A DNA stretch of 64,000 nt from Pseudomonas capeferrum (GTDB lineage Bacteria > Pseudomonadota > Gammaproteobacteria > Pseudomonadales > Pseudomonadaceae): positions 1,177,526 to 1,241,525 of the forward strand of contig NZ_JMIT01000001.1 of assembly GCF_000731675.1 (NCBI RefSeq), in the 5' to 3' direction. Positions 32,269 through 42,022 of this stretch are shown one piece after another. A program made the translations under genes and the position numbers. The notes beneath the pieces are model-generated. The model was not told the origin of the DNA, made no database searches, and saw nothing but the letters and a program-made list of their open reading frames with translations. Every line of letters begins with the position of its first letter. The first letter of the stretch is position 1.

Positions 32269-35200
32269 ATGAAGCGCCTGCTGGCGAGCGTTCTACTGGT
32301 CATCGGCCTGGCCGGCTCCACCGGCCTGTTTGCCGACAGCGAACCGAGGCAATTGTTGGCGCGCTCGATCAGCGCCGCAGCGCCCTTGCAACTGGGCGAC
32401 CAGGACCGCCAATGGCTGCAGCAGCGCGGCCGCCTGGTGCTGGGCAGTTCGCGGCCTGATTACCCGCCGTTCGAAATCAACATCAGCCAGCATGATTACG
32501 AGGGCCTGAGCGCCGATTATGCAGGCATCATCGCCGAGCAACTGGGCGTCCCGATCGAAGTCCGGCGTTTCGACAACCGCCACCAAGCGATTGCCGCGCT
32601 GCGCGACGGCCGCATCGACCTGCTGGGTAGCTCCAACGCATTCGAGGCGGCGGATGCCCAGCTCGGCCTTAGCGAGCCTTACGCCGACGACCTGCCGGTG
32701 ATCGTTACGCGCGAAGGCCGCACCTTGAAAAACACCCCAGACTTCAATGGCCTGCGCCTTGCGATGGTCGACCACTACCTGCCCGCCAATACCGTGAGCG
32801 CGCTCTACCCCAAGGCGCAATTGAGCCTGTACCGCTCAACCCTGGCGGGCCTTGCCGCAGTGGAATTGGGCGAGGCCGATGCCTACCTGGGCGATGCCAT
32901 CAGCACGGATTTTCTCATCGGCAAGAGTTACCAGGGCACGGTAAAGATCGACCACTTCTGCAAGGTGCCGCCCGGCACCTTCGCGTTTGCCCTGGCCAAC
33001 GACAACCAACGCCTGCGCAGCCTGATCGACAAGGCCTTGGGCAGAATCACCGAAAGCGAGCGCCTGACCATCCTGCGCCGCTGGACCAGCGGCAATACCA
33101 GCCTGCTGCTGGAGCGCCACCTGGCGGCCCTGACCGCTGAAGAAACCGACTGGATCGCCCGCAACCCCACCGTCAAAGTGCTGGTCAACACGTCGCTGGC
33201 GCCGCTGACCTTCAACGACGCACAGCACCGCGCCAGCGGCATCACCCTGGAACTGCTCAAGCAGATATCCCTGCGCACCGGGCTGCAGTTCAAGCCGCTG
33301 GAAAGCCAGTCGGCGCAGGCGATGCTCGAGCGCCTGGGGCGCGGCGAGGCGCACATGATCGGCGCCCTGGGCTACGGCACGGAGCGCGCCAGGCAATTGC
33401 GTTTTACCCGCCCCTACCTGGTCAGCCCACGGGTACTGGTCACCCGCAACGACGCGACATCGCCTGCCCAGGCCAAGGCCCTCGATGGCCAGCGCATAGC
33501 CTTGGTACGCGGTTCGCCGCAACGGGCAGAACTCAAGCGTCGCTACCCACGCGCCAAGGTGGTCGAAGTGGACAACCCCCTCGGGCTGATGGAAGCAGTG
33601 GCCAACGGCGCCGCCGACGTGGCCTTGAGCAACCACATCAACGCCACCTACTACATCAACCACGTGTTCAAGAACCAGCTGCGCATCGCCAGTGTGCTGG
33701 ACGACAGCCCGGCCATCGCGGCATTTGCGGTGGCCTCGGACCAACCGCAACTGCAGGCCATTCTCGACAAGGCACTGCTGAGCATCCCGCCAGAAGAGCT
33801 GGACCAGCTGATCAACCGCTGGCGCACCAGCACACTGGTCAGTGACAGCCCATGGCGCGATTACCGCACGCTGGCGCTGCAAGTGCTGGTACTGTCGGCG
33901 CTATTGCTGGCCGGGGTGGTGTTCTGGAACAGCTACCTGCGCAAACTGATCCACCAGCGCACCGACGCCCAGCATGCCCTGCAGGCCCAGCTGGCATTGA
34001 GCCGCGGCCTGCTCGAACAGCTGCGCCAGGCCAAGGACGACGCCGAACAGGCCAGCCAGACCAAGAGCACCTTCCTGGCCACCATGAGCCATGAAATCCG
34101 CACACCCATGAACGCGGTGATCGGCCTGCTCGAACTGGCCCTGGAAGACAGTCGCGCCGGCCGCTGCGATACCCAGACCTTGCAGACTGCCCACGATTCG
34201 GCCATCGGTCTGCTGGAGCTGATCGGCGACATCCTCGACATTTCGCGTATCGAGTCTGGGCACATGACCTTGCAACCGGTCCCCTGCAACCTGGTCGAAC
34301 TGGTACGCAACACGCTGCGGGTATTCGAAGGCAATGCGCGGATCAAAGGCCTGCACCTGCACAGTGCGCTGCCACCTTCAGCGGGTTGGGTCATGGCAGA
34401 CCCGCTGCGGCTCAAGCAGGTGCTCTCCAACCTGATCAGCAACGGCATCAAGTTCACCGAGCGCGGTGAAGTGCATGCCAGCCTGACCCTGTCGGCCCAA
34501 GGCAGCAGCGGCGAGATGCAAGTTGAGCTGTGCGTGCGTGACACCGGCATTGGTATCAGCCCTGAAGACCAGGCACGCCTGTTCAATGCCTTCGCCCAGG
34601 CCGACGGCCCGCGGGCACGCCAGGGCGCTGGCCTGGGGCTGGTCATCAGCCGTACCCTGGCCGAACTGATGGGCGGTACGCTCAGCCTGCACAGCGTCGA
34701 AGGCGTGGGCACCAAGGTGCAGGTCAGCCTGCAACTGCCGGCCAGCCAGGCGCCCGCGCCTGCCGAAGCGCTTGCCCCTGTCCTTGAAAGCAGCAGCGGC
34801 CCGCTGAACGTTCTGGTGGTCGACGACTACCCTGCCAATTTGCTCTTGCTGGAGCGGCAACTGAACACGCTGGGGCATCGCGTGACCCTGGCTGAGAACG
34901 GCGAAGCGGCGCTGACGCGCTGGCAGGCGGCCCGGTTCGACCTGGTGATCACCGACTGCAGCATGCCGATCATGGACGGCCACGAACTGACTCGGCGCAT
35001 CCGCAGCCTCGAAAGCGAAGGCGCGCTGGCGCCTTGCCGGATTCTCGGCGTCACCGCCAACGCACAGGCTGAAGAGCGTGCACGCTGCCTGGCCAGTGGC
35101 ATGGATGAATGCCTGTTCAAGCCCATTGGCCTGCAAACCCTCAAAACCCACCTGCCGCACGCCAGCGTGCATGCGCAGCCTGTGCCAGCCCAAGGCAGTG

Positions 35201-35541
35201 GTTTCAACCTGAACGAATTGCGCCACCTGACTCAGGACGATGAACAACTGACGCGGCACCTGCTGGAACAATTGTCGCAGAGCGCCAGCGAAGACCTGGC
35301 CGCGCTGCGTGCGCTCGGCCCCGACGCCAGTGGCGATGCGGTGCGTGCCTTGGCCCATCGCATCAAGGGCGGGGCAAAAATGCTCAAGGTACGCACACTG
35401 GTCAAGGACTGCGAAGCCATCGAGCATGCGCAAGCCCAAGGGCTGCCTACGGCTGAACTAAGGCAGCAACTGCAGGCCAGCATGCAGAGCTTGCTGCACG
35501 AACTGGCCGACGCCCTCAGTGCAATTGCAGCGTCGAACTGA
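32269..35541 (+). CDS. BvgS/EvgS-type unorthodox sensor histidine kinase
   Basis: The protein has 1090 residues. After a signal peptide it carries two tandem periplasmic Venus-flytrap domains (about 50-285 and 300-525), one membrane segment (about 533-553), and a HisKA domain with H608 (SHEIRTPMN). The ATPase domain covers about 700-825, the receiver has D896, and the C-terminal Hpt domain has H1030 (AHRIKGGA). BvgS has a PAS domain between membrane and HisKA. Here only a coiled-coil linker of about 50 residues is present, as in EvgS-like forms. The ligand of the flytrap domains is unknown. The 3' end overlaps the convergent chemotaxis gene by 26 nt. Confidence 0.92.
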   Translation: MKRLLASVLLVIGLAGSTGLFADSEPRQLLARSISAAAPLQLGDQDRQWLQQRGRLVLGSSRPDYPPFEINISQHDYEGLSADYAGIIAEQLGVPIEVRRFDNRHQAIAALRDGRIDLLGSSNAFEAADAQLGLSEPYADDLPVIVTREGRTLKNTPDFNGLRLAMVDHYLPANTVSALYPKAQLSLYRSTLAGLAAVELGEADAYLGDAISTDFLIGKSYQGTVKIDHFCKVPPGTFAFALANDNQRLRSLIDKALGRITESERLTILRRWTSGNTSLLLERHLAALTAEETDWIARNPTVKVLVNTSLAPLTFNDAQHRASGITLELLKQISLRTGLQFKPLESQSAQAMLERLGRGEAHMIGALGYGTERARQLRFTRPYLVSPRVLVTRNDATSPAQAKALDGQRIALVRGSPQRAELKRRYPRAKVVEVDNPLGLMEAVANGAADVALSNHINATYYINHVFKNQLRIASVLDDSPAIAAFAVASDQPQLQAILDKALLSIPPEELDQLINRWRTSTLVSDSPWRDYRTLALQVLVLSALLLAGVVFWNSYLRKLIHQRTDAQHALQAQLALSRGLLEQLRQAKDDAEQASQTKSTFLATMSHEIRTPMNAVIGLLELALEDSRAGRCDTQTLQTAHDSAIGLLELIGDILDISRIESGHMTLQPVPCNLVELVRNTLRVFEGNARIKGLHLHSALPPSAGWVMADPLRLKQVLSNLISNGIKFTERGEVHASLTLSAQGSSGEMQVELCVRDTGIGISPEDQARLFNAFAQADGPRARQGAGLGLVISRTLAELMGGTLSLHSVEGVGTKVQVSLQLPASQAPAPAEALAPVLESSSGPLNVLVVDDYPANLLLLERQLNTLGHRVTLAENGEAALTRWQAARFDLVITDCSMPIMDGHELTRRIRSLESEGALAPCRILGVTANAQAEERARCLASGMDECLFKPIGLQTLKTHLPHASVHAQPVPAQGSGFNLNELRHLTQDDEQLTRHLLEQLSQSASEDLAALRALGPDASGDAVRALAHRIKGGAKMLKVRTLVKDCEAIEHAQAQGLPTAELRQQLQASMQSLLHELADALSAIAASN

Positions 35542-36835
35542 TCTGGCTGATCGCATCGACCACGTGGCGTGAGCCCTGCTGGATTTCCATGATCACCGTG
35601 CCGGCTTCGTTGGCCAGGGCGACGCCATGGCCGGTGCGGGTCAGGCTCGACTGCATGCTGGCCACCGCCAACAGCGACAGGTCGTGGTTCTGGCGCACCA
35701 CATCGACGATCTCCAAGGTTGCCTTGCTGGTACGCGCCGCCAGGTTGCGCACTTCATCAGCGACCACGGCAAACCCGCGCCCATGCTCGCCGGCACGTGC
35801 CGCTTCGATGGCGGCGTTCAGTGCCAGCAAATTGGTCTGGTCGGCAATACCGCGAATGGTCAGGACAATCTGGCCGATCACATCCGACTGTTTGCTCACC
35901 GCGTCGATGCTGCGCGCCGCGTCATTGAGCTCTTGGGAAATCTGCTCGATCACCTGCACCGCCTGTTGCACCACCTCGGTACCCTTGCGCGCGCAGGCAT
36001 CGGTCTGCATGGAGCTGGCGTGGGCGGCATCGGCGGCACTTTGCTGGGTGCAGACCTGGCTGGTGATATCGCTGGCGAACTTGACCACCTTGTACAGCCG
36101 GCCCTTGCTGTCGAAGATCGGGTTGTAAGAGGCTTCAAGAAAGACCGTCTGGCCTTGCTTGTTGACCCGCTCGAAGCGGTGCGAGTGGTATTCCCCACGG
36201 TTGAGCGACGCCCAGAACTCCCGGTACGCCGACGACTCCCGCTCCTGCGGCAGGCAGAACAGCCCGTGGTGGCGCCCCACCACCTCTTCCAGGCGATAGC
36301 CCATGGTGGTGAGAAAATTCGGGTTGGCCTTGATGACCCGGCCGTCAGGGGTGAACTCGATCACAGCCATGGAGCGGCCGATGGCCTTGAGCAGGCTTTC
36401 ACTCTCGTGCTCCTGCATGACCCGCTGGCTGATGTCCGACGCCACCTTGATCACGCTGGTGACTTGCCGCTGCTCATCCAGCACCGGCATATAGCTGGCT
36501 TCAAGCCAGACCTCACGCCCTGCCTTGTCGACCCGCTCGAAGGTGCCGCTGATAGCCTTGCCCTGCCCCAGTTCGCGCCAGAGCTGCTGGTATTCGGCTG
36601 TCTTGACGTAGGCCGAGTCGCAGAACAGCCGATGATGCTTGCCGCGTAATTCTTCGACGCTGTAACCCATGGCCTGGCAGAAGCGCTCGTTGGCGTCGAG
36701 AATGGTCCCATCCGGCGCGAACTCGATCATCGCCATCGAACGGCTGATTGCCGCGAGCTTTGCTTGCGCACTGGCCAGTGCCTGGTGACTACGCTGGATC
36801 TCGACGAGGTCGGACTTGCGATGGAAATCGAACAT
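35516..36835 (-). CDS. Soluble PAS-PAS methyl-accepting transducer, BdlA-like
   Basis: The start at 36835 has AAGGAG before it and gives 439 residues. There is no membrane segment. PAS1 (about 30-130) and PAS2 (about 150-250) are similar to each other, each with MGY, a GKHHRLFC or GRHHGLFC motif and ASDI at the end. The signalling hairpin contains the conserved [20 protein letters not shown] and [13 protein letters not shown]. This layout and length match BdlA of P. aeruginosa, which couples redox or nutrient signals to biofilm dispersal, and Aer-type energy sensors. The gene is convergent with and overlaps the kinase gene. Confidence 0.88.
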   Translation of the reverse strand: MFDFHRKSDLVEIQRSHQALASAQAKLAAISRSMAMIEFAPDGTILDANERFCQAMGYSVEELRGKHHRLFCDSAYVKTAEYQQLWRELGQGKAISGTFERVDKAGREVWLEASYMPVLDEQRQVTSVIKVASDISQRVMQEHESESLLKAIGRSMAVIEFTPDGRVIKANPNFLTTMGYRLEEVVGRHHGLFCLPQERESSAYREFWASLNRGEYHSHRFERVNKQGQTVFLEASYNPIFDSKGRLYKVVKFASDITSQVCTQQSAADAAHASSMQTDACARKGTEVVQQAVQVIEQISQELNDAARSIDAVSKQSDVIGQIVLTIRGIADQTNLLALNAAIEAARAGEHGRGFAVVADEVRNLAARTSKATLEIVDVVRQNHDLSLLAVASMQSSLTRTGHGVALANEAGTVIMEIQQGSRHVVDAISQISSTLQLH

Positions 36836-36971
36836 GACGCCGGGCTCCTTTATGCGCGGGGTTTCCTGAGCATAGATGGGCAACAGCGCCGTGCAAGCAC
36901 ATTGATATCACTTTGTAATTAGTCCCCGAGGCCTTCAAACACGAGGCGCTGAGCCTGAAGAACTCTAAGCC

Positions 36972-37991
36972 TCAAGAACTCTCGCGCACCATCAGTTCGA
37001 ACCCAAGGTCCTGCTGCTCGTTGGTCACCCGCTTGCCGTCAAGCAACGTCAGCAGCGCCAGTGCCGCCCCCCGGCCTACGGCCGCCCTAGGTGTGCGAAT
37101 CGAGGTCAACCGCGGCACCATGTGCGCCGAGGCGGGCAAATCGTTGAACCCCACCATCGCCACCTGCCGCGGTACCTCAACCCCTTGGCGCAGCGCCTGC
37201 AGCACAGCGCCCTGGGCCAGGTCGTCGTTGCAGAAAAAGATGCCGTCGACATCCGGCGCCTGCTGCATCAGCTGGCTGAACAACGCACTGCCCAACGCGA
37301 TGGAAGAAGGCTCGGGCGCCAGGATTTCCAGCTCAGTCGCTTGCAGCCCCGCTTCGCTCAGGGCCTGGCGGAACCCCTCGGCGCGCTGCATCACCCGCGG
37401 GTCGAGCTGCGCGGCAATGAACGCCAAGCGCCGCCGCCCGCGTTCGATCAGGTGCTTGGCAGCCGCACGCCCGGCCTGTTGCTGCGAAAAGCCCACCGAC
37501 AATGCACCCGCCTCGCCACCCAACTCCATCATGTGCACGCAGGGCACGCCACTGGCCGCCAGCATCTGTCGCGATGCGTCACTGCGCTCGAAACCGGTCA
37601 GCAGCATGCCGCAAGGCTGGTAGGCCAGGTAGTTGCGGATCAGGTTCTCTTCTTCGGCAATATCGTAGTGATAGTTGCCGATCAAAACCTCAAGCCCGCG
37701 CGGGCGCATCACCTCGTGAATGGCTTCGAGGGTGTCGATGAACAACTGGTTGGACAATGACGGGATCAGCACCACCACCGACTGGCTGCGGGCCGAGGCG
37801 AGTGCGCGGGCGGCCGGGTTGGCGACATAGCCCAGGCTCGCCGCAGCAGCGGCAACCTTTTCGGCCAGCGCCGGGGCAACCGTGCTGACCCCGCGCAAGG
37901 CGCGGGATGCGGTGATCGGGGAAACCCCGGAAAGCCTGGCGACTTCTGCCAGGGTGGGACGACCGGTGGTGCGGGAGCCTGTTCGGGACAT
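36972..37991 (-). CDS. gnuR: GnuR/GntR-type gluconate repressor (LacI family)
   Basis: The start at 37991 gives 339 residues, beginning MSRTGSRTTGRPTLAEV with the helix-turn-helix AEVARLSGVSPITASRAL. The effector domain includes FFCNDDLAQGAVLQ and VGFNDLPASAHM. It is divergent from gnuK-gntT, and GnuR-type operators (with TAGCGCT or AGCGCT cores) lie between and downstream. The family represses gluconate kinase and permease and is released by gluconate or 6-phosphogluconate. The open frame continues upstream to 38138 but crosses the promoter region and is not used. Confidence 0.9.
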   Translation of the reverse strand: MSRTGSRTTGRPTLAEVARLSGVSPITASRALRGVSTVAPALAEKVAAAAASLGYVANPAARALASARSQSVVVLIPSLSNQLFIDTLEAIHEVMRPRGLEVLIGNYHYDIAEEENLIRNYLAYQPCGMLLTGFERSDASRQMLAASGVPCVHMMELGGEAGALSVGFSQQQAGRAAAKHLIERGRRRLAFIAAQLDPRVMQRAEGFRQALSEAGLQATELEILAPEPSSIALGSALFSQLMQQAPDVDGIFFCNDDLAQGAVLQALRQGVEVPRQVAMVGFNDLPASAHMVPRLTSIRTPRAAVGRGAALALLTLLDGKRVTNEQQDLGFELMVRESS

Positions 37992-38033
37992 GAATGTTGT
38001 AATTTTACTACTTGCCAAGGGAGGGGAACGGCC

Positions 38034-38054
38034 ACTAAGGTAGCGCTGTCTCAG
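38034..38054. promoter_or_regulatory. GnuR operator 1 (near gnuR)
   Basis: ACTAAGGTAGCGCT at 38034-38047 fits AC-N-AAG-N-TAGCGCT, the operator I recall as reported for P. aeruginosa GntR. The dyad continues as TAGCGCTGTCTC. It lies 43 bp upstream of the gnuR ATG, fitting autoregulation. Confidence 0.7.
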
Positions 38055-38165
38055 GACGCAGGCAATGTAATCTTTGGTAGCCGTTCCGCGTGCTCGCTGC
38101 CAAGCGTCCATACTGCGTAAGGACAAGACCAATAACACCGGGTAGGTGGCTGTTCGTCAGCGACG

Positions 38166-38179
38166 AGACAGCGCTACCT
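38166..38179. promoter_or_regulatory. GnuR operator 2 (before gnuK)
   Basis: AGACAGCGCTACCT is a near-inverted copy of operator 1 and lies 19 bp before the gnuK start, overlapping the region of the ribosome-binding site upstream edge. Repressor bound here would block gnuK transcription. Confidence 0.7.
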
Positions 38180-38198
38180 CACCCCGCAGGAGGTACTG

Positions 38199-38738
38199 AT
38201 GAATTCTCCCCTGTCCGCCATTGTGGTGATGGGCGTGGCTGGCTGCGGCAAAAGCTGCGTCGGTGCCGCCATTGCCGCCAGAAGCGGCGGCCGCCTGATC
38301 GAAGGCGACGCTTTTCACCCTGCCGAAAACATCCGCAAGATGAGCGCTGGCATCCCGCTGGACGACAACGACCGTGCCGGCTGGCTGGTGCACCTGGGCC
38401 AGGAGCTGCAGGCCACGGTCAACGCGGGCGAGCGCCCGATCCTCACCTGTTCTGCCCTCAAGCGCCGCTACCGCGATACCTTGCGCGCCTCCATGCCCGG
38501 CCTGGTGTTTGTGTTCCTCGAACTCACCCCTGCCGAGGCAGAAAAGCGCGTACTGGCCCGCCCTGGGCATTTCATGCCGGCAAGCCTCATCGACAGCCAG
38601 TTTGCAGCCCTCGAAGCCCCGCATGGCGAGCCGCTGACGCTGCCCCTGGACGCCACCCAGCCCATCAATGTGCTTGCCGAGACGGTAGACAGCTGGCTAA
38701 AGCCCTGCGGTGAGCGGGACCTGGCGCAAACGGCCTGA
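38199..38738 (+). CDS. gnuK: Gluconokinase
   Basis: The protein has 179 residues. The P-loop is G12-S19 (GVAGCGKS). The gluconokinase motifs EGDAFHPAENIRKMSAGIPLDD (split around the catalytic Asp/His), LTCSALKRRYRD and FLELTPAEAEKRV follow. It phosphorylates gluconate to 6-phosphogluconate, feeding the Entner-Doudoroff route. A GCAGGAGG site precedes the ATG. It forms a unit with gntT downstream, although an extra operator and about 110 bp separate them. Confidence 0.94.
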   Translation: MNSPLSAIVVMGVAGCGKSCVGAAIAARSGGRLIEGDAFHPAENIRKMSAGIPLDDNDRAGWLVHLGQELQATVNAGERPILTCSALKRRYRDTLRASMPGLVFVFLELTPAEAEKRVLARPGHFMPASLIDSQFAALEAPHGEPLTLPLDATQPINVLAETVDSWLKPCGERDLAQTA

Positions 38739-38764
38739 ACCAGGCGGTTTTTCCGGCTCACCAA

Positions 38765-38778
38765 AGACAGCGCTGTCT
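38765..38778. promoter_or_regulatory. GnuR operator 3 (before gntT)
   Basis: AGACAGCGCTGTCT is a perfect 14-bp palindrome with the same core as the other two sites. It lies 71 bp before the gntT ATG, indicating that gntT also has its own GnuR-regulated promoter. Confidence 0.8.
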
Positions 38779-38849
38779 CGACCAATGAAAGCGCCTGAAG
38801 TTCAATAAAGCAACGCCCAAAACAACGATAAGACCGAGGCATAAAAACC

Positions 38850-40202
38850 ATGTTCGGACTGGCTACTGATACCTTCCTGCTGCTCGACGCCCTGGTAACC
38901 ATCATCGGGCTGATCCTGCTGATCACCCATTTCAAAGTTCACCCCTTCGTCGCCCTCACCCTCGCGGCCGGCTTCCTCGGCCTTACCTCCGGCATGCCGG
39001 TGGCCAAGGTGATGAAATCGTTCCAGGACGGTTTTGGCGGCGTACTGGGCTTCGTCGGCATCGTGCTCGCCTTGGGCACCATGCTTGGCAAGCTGATGGC
39101 CGATTCCGGCGGCGCCGACCAGATCGCGCAGACGCTGATCCGCGCCTTCGGCAAGAAGAACGTGCACTGGGCCATGATGTTCGCCGCCTTCCTGGTCGGC
39201 ATCCCGCTGTTCTTCGAGATCGGCTTCGTGCTGCTGATTCCGCTGGTATTCATCGTCGCCCGGCGTTCCGGGGTCTCGTTGGTGAAAATCGGCATCCCGC
39301 TGCTGGCCGGCCTGTCCGTGGTTCACGGCCTGGTGCCGCCGCACCCGGGGCCGCTGTTGGCGATCGGCATCTTCAATGCCGACATCGGCAAGACCATCTT
39401 CTATGGCCTGATCGTGGCGCTGCCTACCGCGATCATCGCTGGCCCGCTGTTCGGCAACTTCATCTCGCGTTACATCCCCGGTAACCCGTCCCAGGAGCTG
39501 ATGGACCAGATCGCCAAGGAGTCCGACCAGGGCAACCTGCCGAGCTTCGCCGTCACCCTGCTCACGGTGCTGCTGCCGGTGGCGCTGATGCTGCTCAAGA
39601 CCTTTGCCGACGTGGTGCTGCCCGCCGAGCATATCGTGCGGCAGTGGATGGACCTGATCGGCCACCCCATCACCGCCCTGCTCGCCGCCTTGCTGCTGGC
39701 CTTCTATACCTTCGGCGCGGCGCGTGGTTTCAACCGCCAGCAGATCATGAAGATGCTCGACCAGAGCCTGGCACCGACCGCTGCCATCGTGCTGATCGTA
39801 GGGGCTGGCGGCGGCTTCAAGCAGATGCTGGTGGATACCGGGGTCGGCAACGTGATCGGGCAGATGGCGGTGCAGGCGGAAATCTCGCCGATCATGCTGG
39901 CCTGGCTGGTGGCGGCGGTGATCCGCATCGCCACCGGCTCGGCGACGGTCGCCACCATCACCGGCGCAGGGATCGTCGCACCCGTGATCGACATGGTACC
40001 GGGGGTCAACCGTGAGCTGCTGGTGCTGGCCACTGGCGCGGGCTCGCTGATCCTGTCGCACGTCAACGATGCTGGGTTCTGGCTGGTGAAACAGTACTTC
40101 AACATGACCGTGGCCGAGACCTTCAAGACCTGGAGCATGATGGAGACCATCCTTTCGGTGGTGGGCATCATCTTCATCATGTTGTTGTCGATGGTGGTGT
40201 GA
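38850..40202 (+). CDS. gntT: Gluconate permease (GntP family)
   Basis: The protein has 450 residues and about 12-14 membrane segments. Typical GntP-family stretches are visible: GTMLGKLMADSGGADQIAQ, GIPLFFEIGFVLLIPL, GLVPPHPGPLLA, and the C-terminal AGAGSLILSHVNDAGFWLV (written in part). The family imports gluconate by proton symport across the inner membrane. Its own GnuR operator lies upstream. A GAGG site precedes the ATG. Confidence 0.94.
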   Translation: MFGLATDTFLLLDALVTIIGLILLITHFKVHPFVALTLAAGFLGLTSGMPVAKVMKSFQDGFGGVLGFVGIVLALGTMLGKLMADSGGADQIAQTLIRAFGKKNVHWAMMFAAFLVGIPLFFEIGFVLLIPLVFIVARRSGVSLVKIGIPLLAGLSVVHGLVPPHPGPLLAIGIFNADIGKTIFYGLIVALPTAIIAGPLFGNFISRYIPGNPSQELMDQIAKESDQGNLPSFAVTLLTVLLPVALMLLKTFADVVLPAEHIVRQWMDLIGHPITALLAALLLAFYTFGAARGFNRQQIMKMLDQSLAPTAAIVLIVGAGGGFKQMLVDTGVGNVIGQMAVQAEISPIMLAWLVAAVIRIATGSATVATITGAGIVAPVIDMVPGVNRELLVLATGAGSLILSHVNDAGFWLVKQYFNMTVAETFKTWSMMETILSVVGIIFIMLLSMVV

Positions 40203-40289
40203 CCGTTGATCGGGATGGGGGCACCCGGCGTCAGCTCGGCGGCCCAATCGAGGTAGAAGCCCTCATCCCGATGCAAAGGAGCTTGCACC

Positions 40290-40574
40290 ATGATCCGCCC
40301 CTTCCTGCTCGCAGCCGTGTTTGTTTCGCCGCTGGCCCTCGCGGTCGGCACCGGGCCGACCTACCCCGACGACCCGCACAACCCAGCGCCCCAGCCGGGT
40401 GTCGACAGCACCCTCAACCCGATTGAAAAACCGATGCCACGGGATACCGACCCGCGCTTGCAGGGCAATGACCCCGACAGCCCGCCTGCCACGCAGAATG
40501 ATGAACATGATTTGCCCGGCATGGAGGGTAGCGGTTCGCAAGACAGCAACAAGACAGGCGCCAGCAAGCCCTGA
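40290..40574 (+). CDS. Small exported Pro/Asp-rich protein of unknown function
   Basis: The protein has 94 residues and starts after AAGGAGC. A signal peptide (PFLLAAVFVSPLALAV) leads to a mature chain of about 75 residues that is rich in Pro, Asp, Asn and Ser and has no Cys. It is probably disordered in the periplasm. It follows gntT by 88 bp and may be read through from it. I do not recognise the family. Confidence 0.7.
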   Translation: MIRPFLLAAVFVSPLALAVGTGPTYPDDPHNPAPQPGVDSTLNPIEKPMPRDTDPRLQGNDPDSPPATQNDEHDLPGMEGSGSQDSNKTGASKP

Positions 40575-40594
40575 CGTCGCTGCGCGCTGAGGGG

Positions 40595-42022
40595 TTACCA
40601 CTGCCGCTTGTCTGGCCTGGTTAACCCCAGCTTCTCGATCCGGTAACGCAGCATATCCCGCGACAACCCCAGCATCCGCGCCGACTTGGTCACGTTCCAG
40701 TCGGTCCGGTCCAGGGTCTTGCACACCAGGTCCCGCTCCATGTCCGGCAGGCTGGTGCCGGGTTCGGGCTCATGCCGTGGCATCTCGAACACCATAGGCG
40801 CCTGTTGCTGAATCAACGGTTCGTCGATCAAGCTCATGCACAAGTTCAGCTGATGGGTCTGGATCACCTCGTTGGGCGCCAGCAGCACTGTCTGCTCCAG
40901 CATGTTGCGCAGCTCCCGCACGTTGCCTGGCCAGCTGTAGCCCAGCATCAAGGCCTCGGCCTCGGCGGAAAAACGCAGGTTAGGCTTGCCATAACGGCGG
41001 CCATGGTGCGCCAGGAAATGACGAGCCAATAGCAGAATGTCCTGCCCACGCGCATACAACCGCGGCACCTTGAGCGCGATGATGCGCAGCCGGAAGAACA
41101 GGTCGCGGCGGAACTTGCCCTGCTGCACCATCTGTTCGAGGTTGCAGTTGGTGGCACTGATTACCCGCAAGTCGACCTTGCGCTCCTTCACCGCACCAAT
41201 GCGGCGGATGCTGCGGTCTTCGAGCAGCTTGAGCAGCTTGGCTTGCAACACCAGGTCCATCTCGCCGATTTCATCGAGGAACAGCGTGCCCCCATCAGCG
41301 GCCTCGACCAGGCCCACCCTGCGCTCCTTGGCATCGGTGAAAGCACCTTTCTCATGACCGAACAACTCCGCTTCGAGCAAATTGGCCGGGATCGACGCGC
41401 AGTTGAACTCGATGAACGGCCCCTTGCTGCGCAACCCATCGAAATGCAGTGCCCGGGCCACCAGCTCCTTGCCTGTGCCGGTCTCGCCTTCGACCAGCAC
41501 CGGGGGCAGGTCGTCGCTGGCCATGCGCCGCTCGGCATCCAGCACCTGGTGCAACGTGTGCTTGAGGCTGAGCATCACCGGCGAGTCGCCGATCAGTGCC
41601 TGCAACCCGGACTTCTGCGCCTCGCGCTCCTGGTAGAACGACAGGGTGCGCTCCATCCGCTCGGCCGCCAGGGCCTTGTCCAGGGTCAGCTTGAGCTCGG
41701 CCAGAACCACCGGCTTGGTCAGGTAATGGAACGCGCCCTCCTTCATCGCCTGCACGGCGTCTTCGACGTTGCCGTAGCCGGTCATCATGATGACTTTCAG
41801 CGCCGGCACCTGTGCCACCAGGGCGCGCAACAGGTCGTGCCCGCTCATGCCGGGCAACGAGTTGTCGGTCAGCACGGCGTCGGGCTGGGCCTGCTTGACC
41901 TGCTCCAGTGCAAGCTCGGCACTGTGGCAGACCGTCACCTCATAGCCCTTGAGGCTCAGGTAGGTGCGAATGTTGTCAGCAAGGATTTCATCATCCTCGA
42001 CTACCAGGATGCTCTGTTCCAT
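40595..42022 (-). CDS. NtrC-type sigma54 enhancer-binding response regulator
   Basis: The protein has 475 residues. The receiver has D53; the AAA+ domain has Walker A G179-E186 (GETGTGKE) and Walker B GGTLFLDEIGE. The C-terminal Fis-type helix-turn-helix is VTKSARMLGLSRDMLRYR. The sigma54-contact loop at 226-231 reads GAFTDA instead of the usual GAFTGA. The layout is like DctD. The gene overlaps the upstream kinase gene by 32 nt, so the two are translated together. Its targets are probably sigma54 promoters such as the one suspected before the kinase gene. Confidence 0.92.
   Translation of the reverse strand: MEQSILVVEDDEILADNIRTYLSLKGYEVTVCHSAELALEQVKQAQPDAVLTDNSLPGMSGHDLLRALVAQVPALKVIMMTGYGNVEDAVQAMKEGAFHYLTKPVVLAELKLTLDKALAAERMERTLSFYQEREAQKSGLQALIGDSPVMLSLKHTLHQVLDAERRMASDDLPPVLVEGETGTGKELVARALHFDGLRSKGPFIEFNCASIPANLLEAELFGHEKGAFTDAKERRVGLVEAADGGTLFLDEIGEMDLVLQAKLLKLLEDRSIRRIGAVKERKVDLRVISATNCNLEQMVQQGKFRRDLFFRLRIIALKVPRLYARGQDILLLARHFLAHHGRRYGKPNLRFSAEAEALMLGYSWPGNVRELRNMLEQTVLLAPNEVIQTHQLNLCMSLIDEPLIQQQAPMVFEMPRHEPEPGTSLPDMERDLVCKTLDRTDWNVTKSARMLGLSRDMLRYRIEKLGLTRPDKRQW

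Noticed and set aside
37992..38138. Extended gnuR frame upstream of 37991
   Set aside because: It would translate through the operator and promoter region, and its sequence is unlike a LacI N-terminus. MSRTGSRTTGRPTLAEV is the natural start.
38802..40247. 481-codon minus-strand frame opposite gntT
   Set aside because: It has a His/Asp/Gln/Gly-rich composition typical of antisense frames; the permease on the plus strand is clear.
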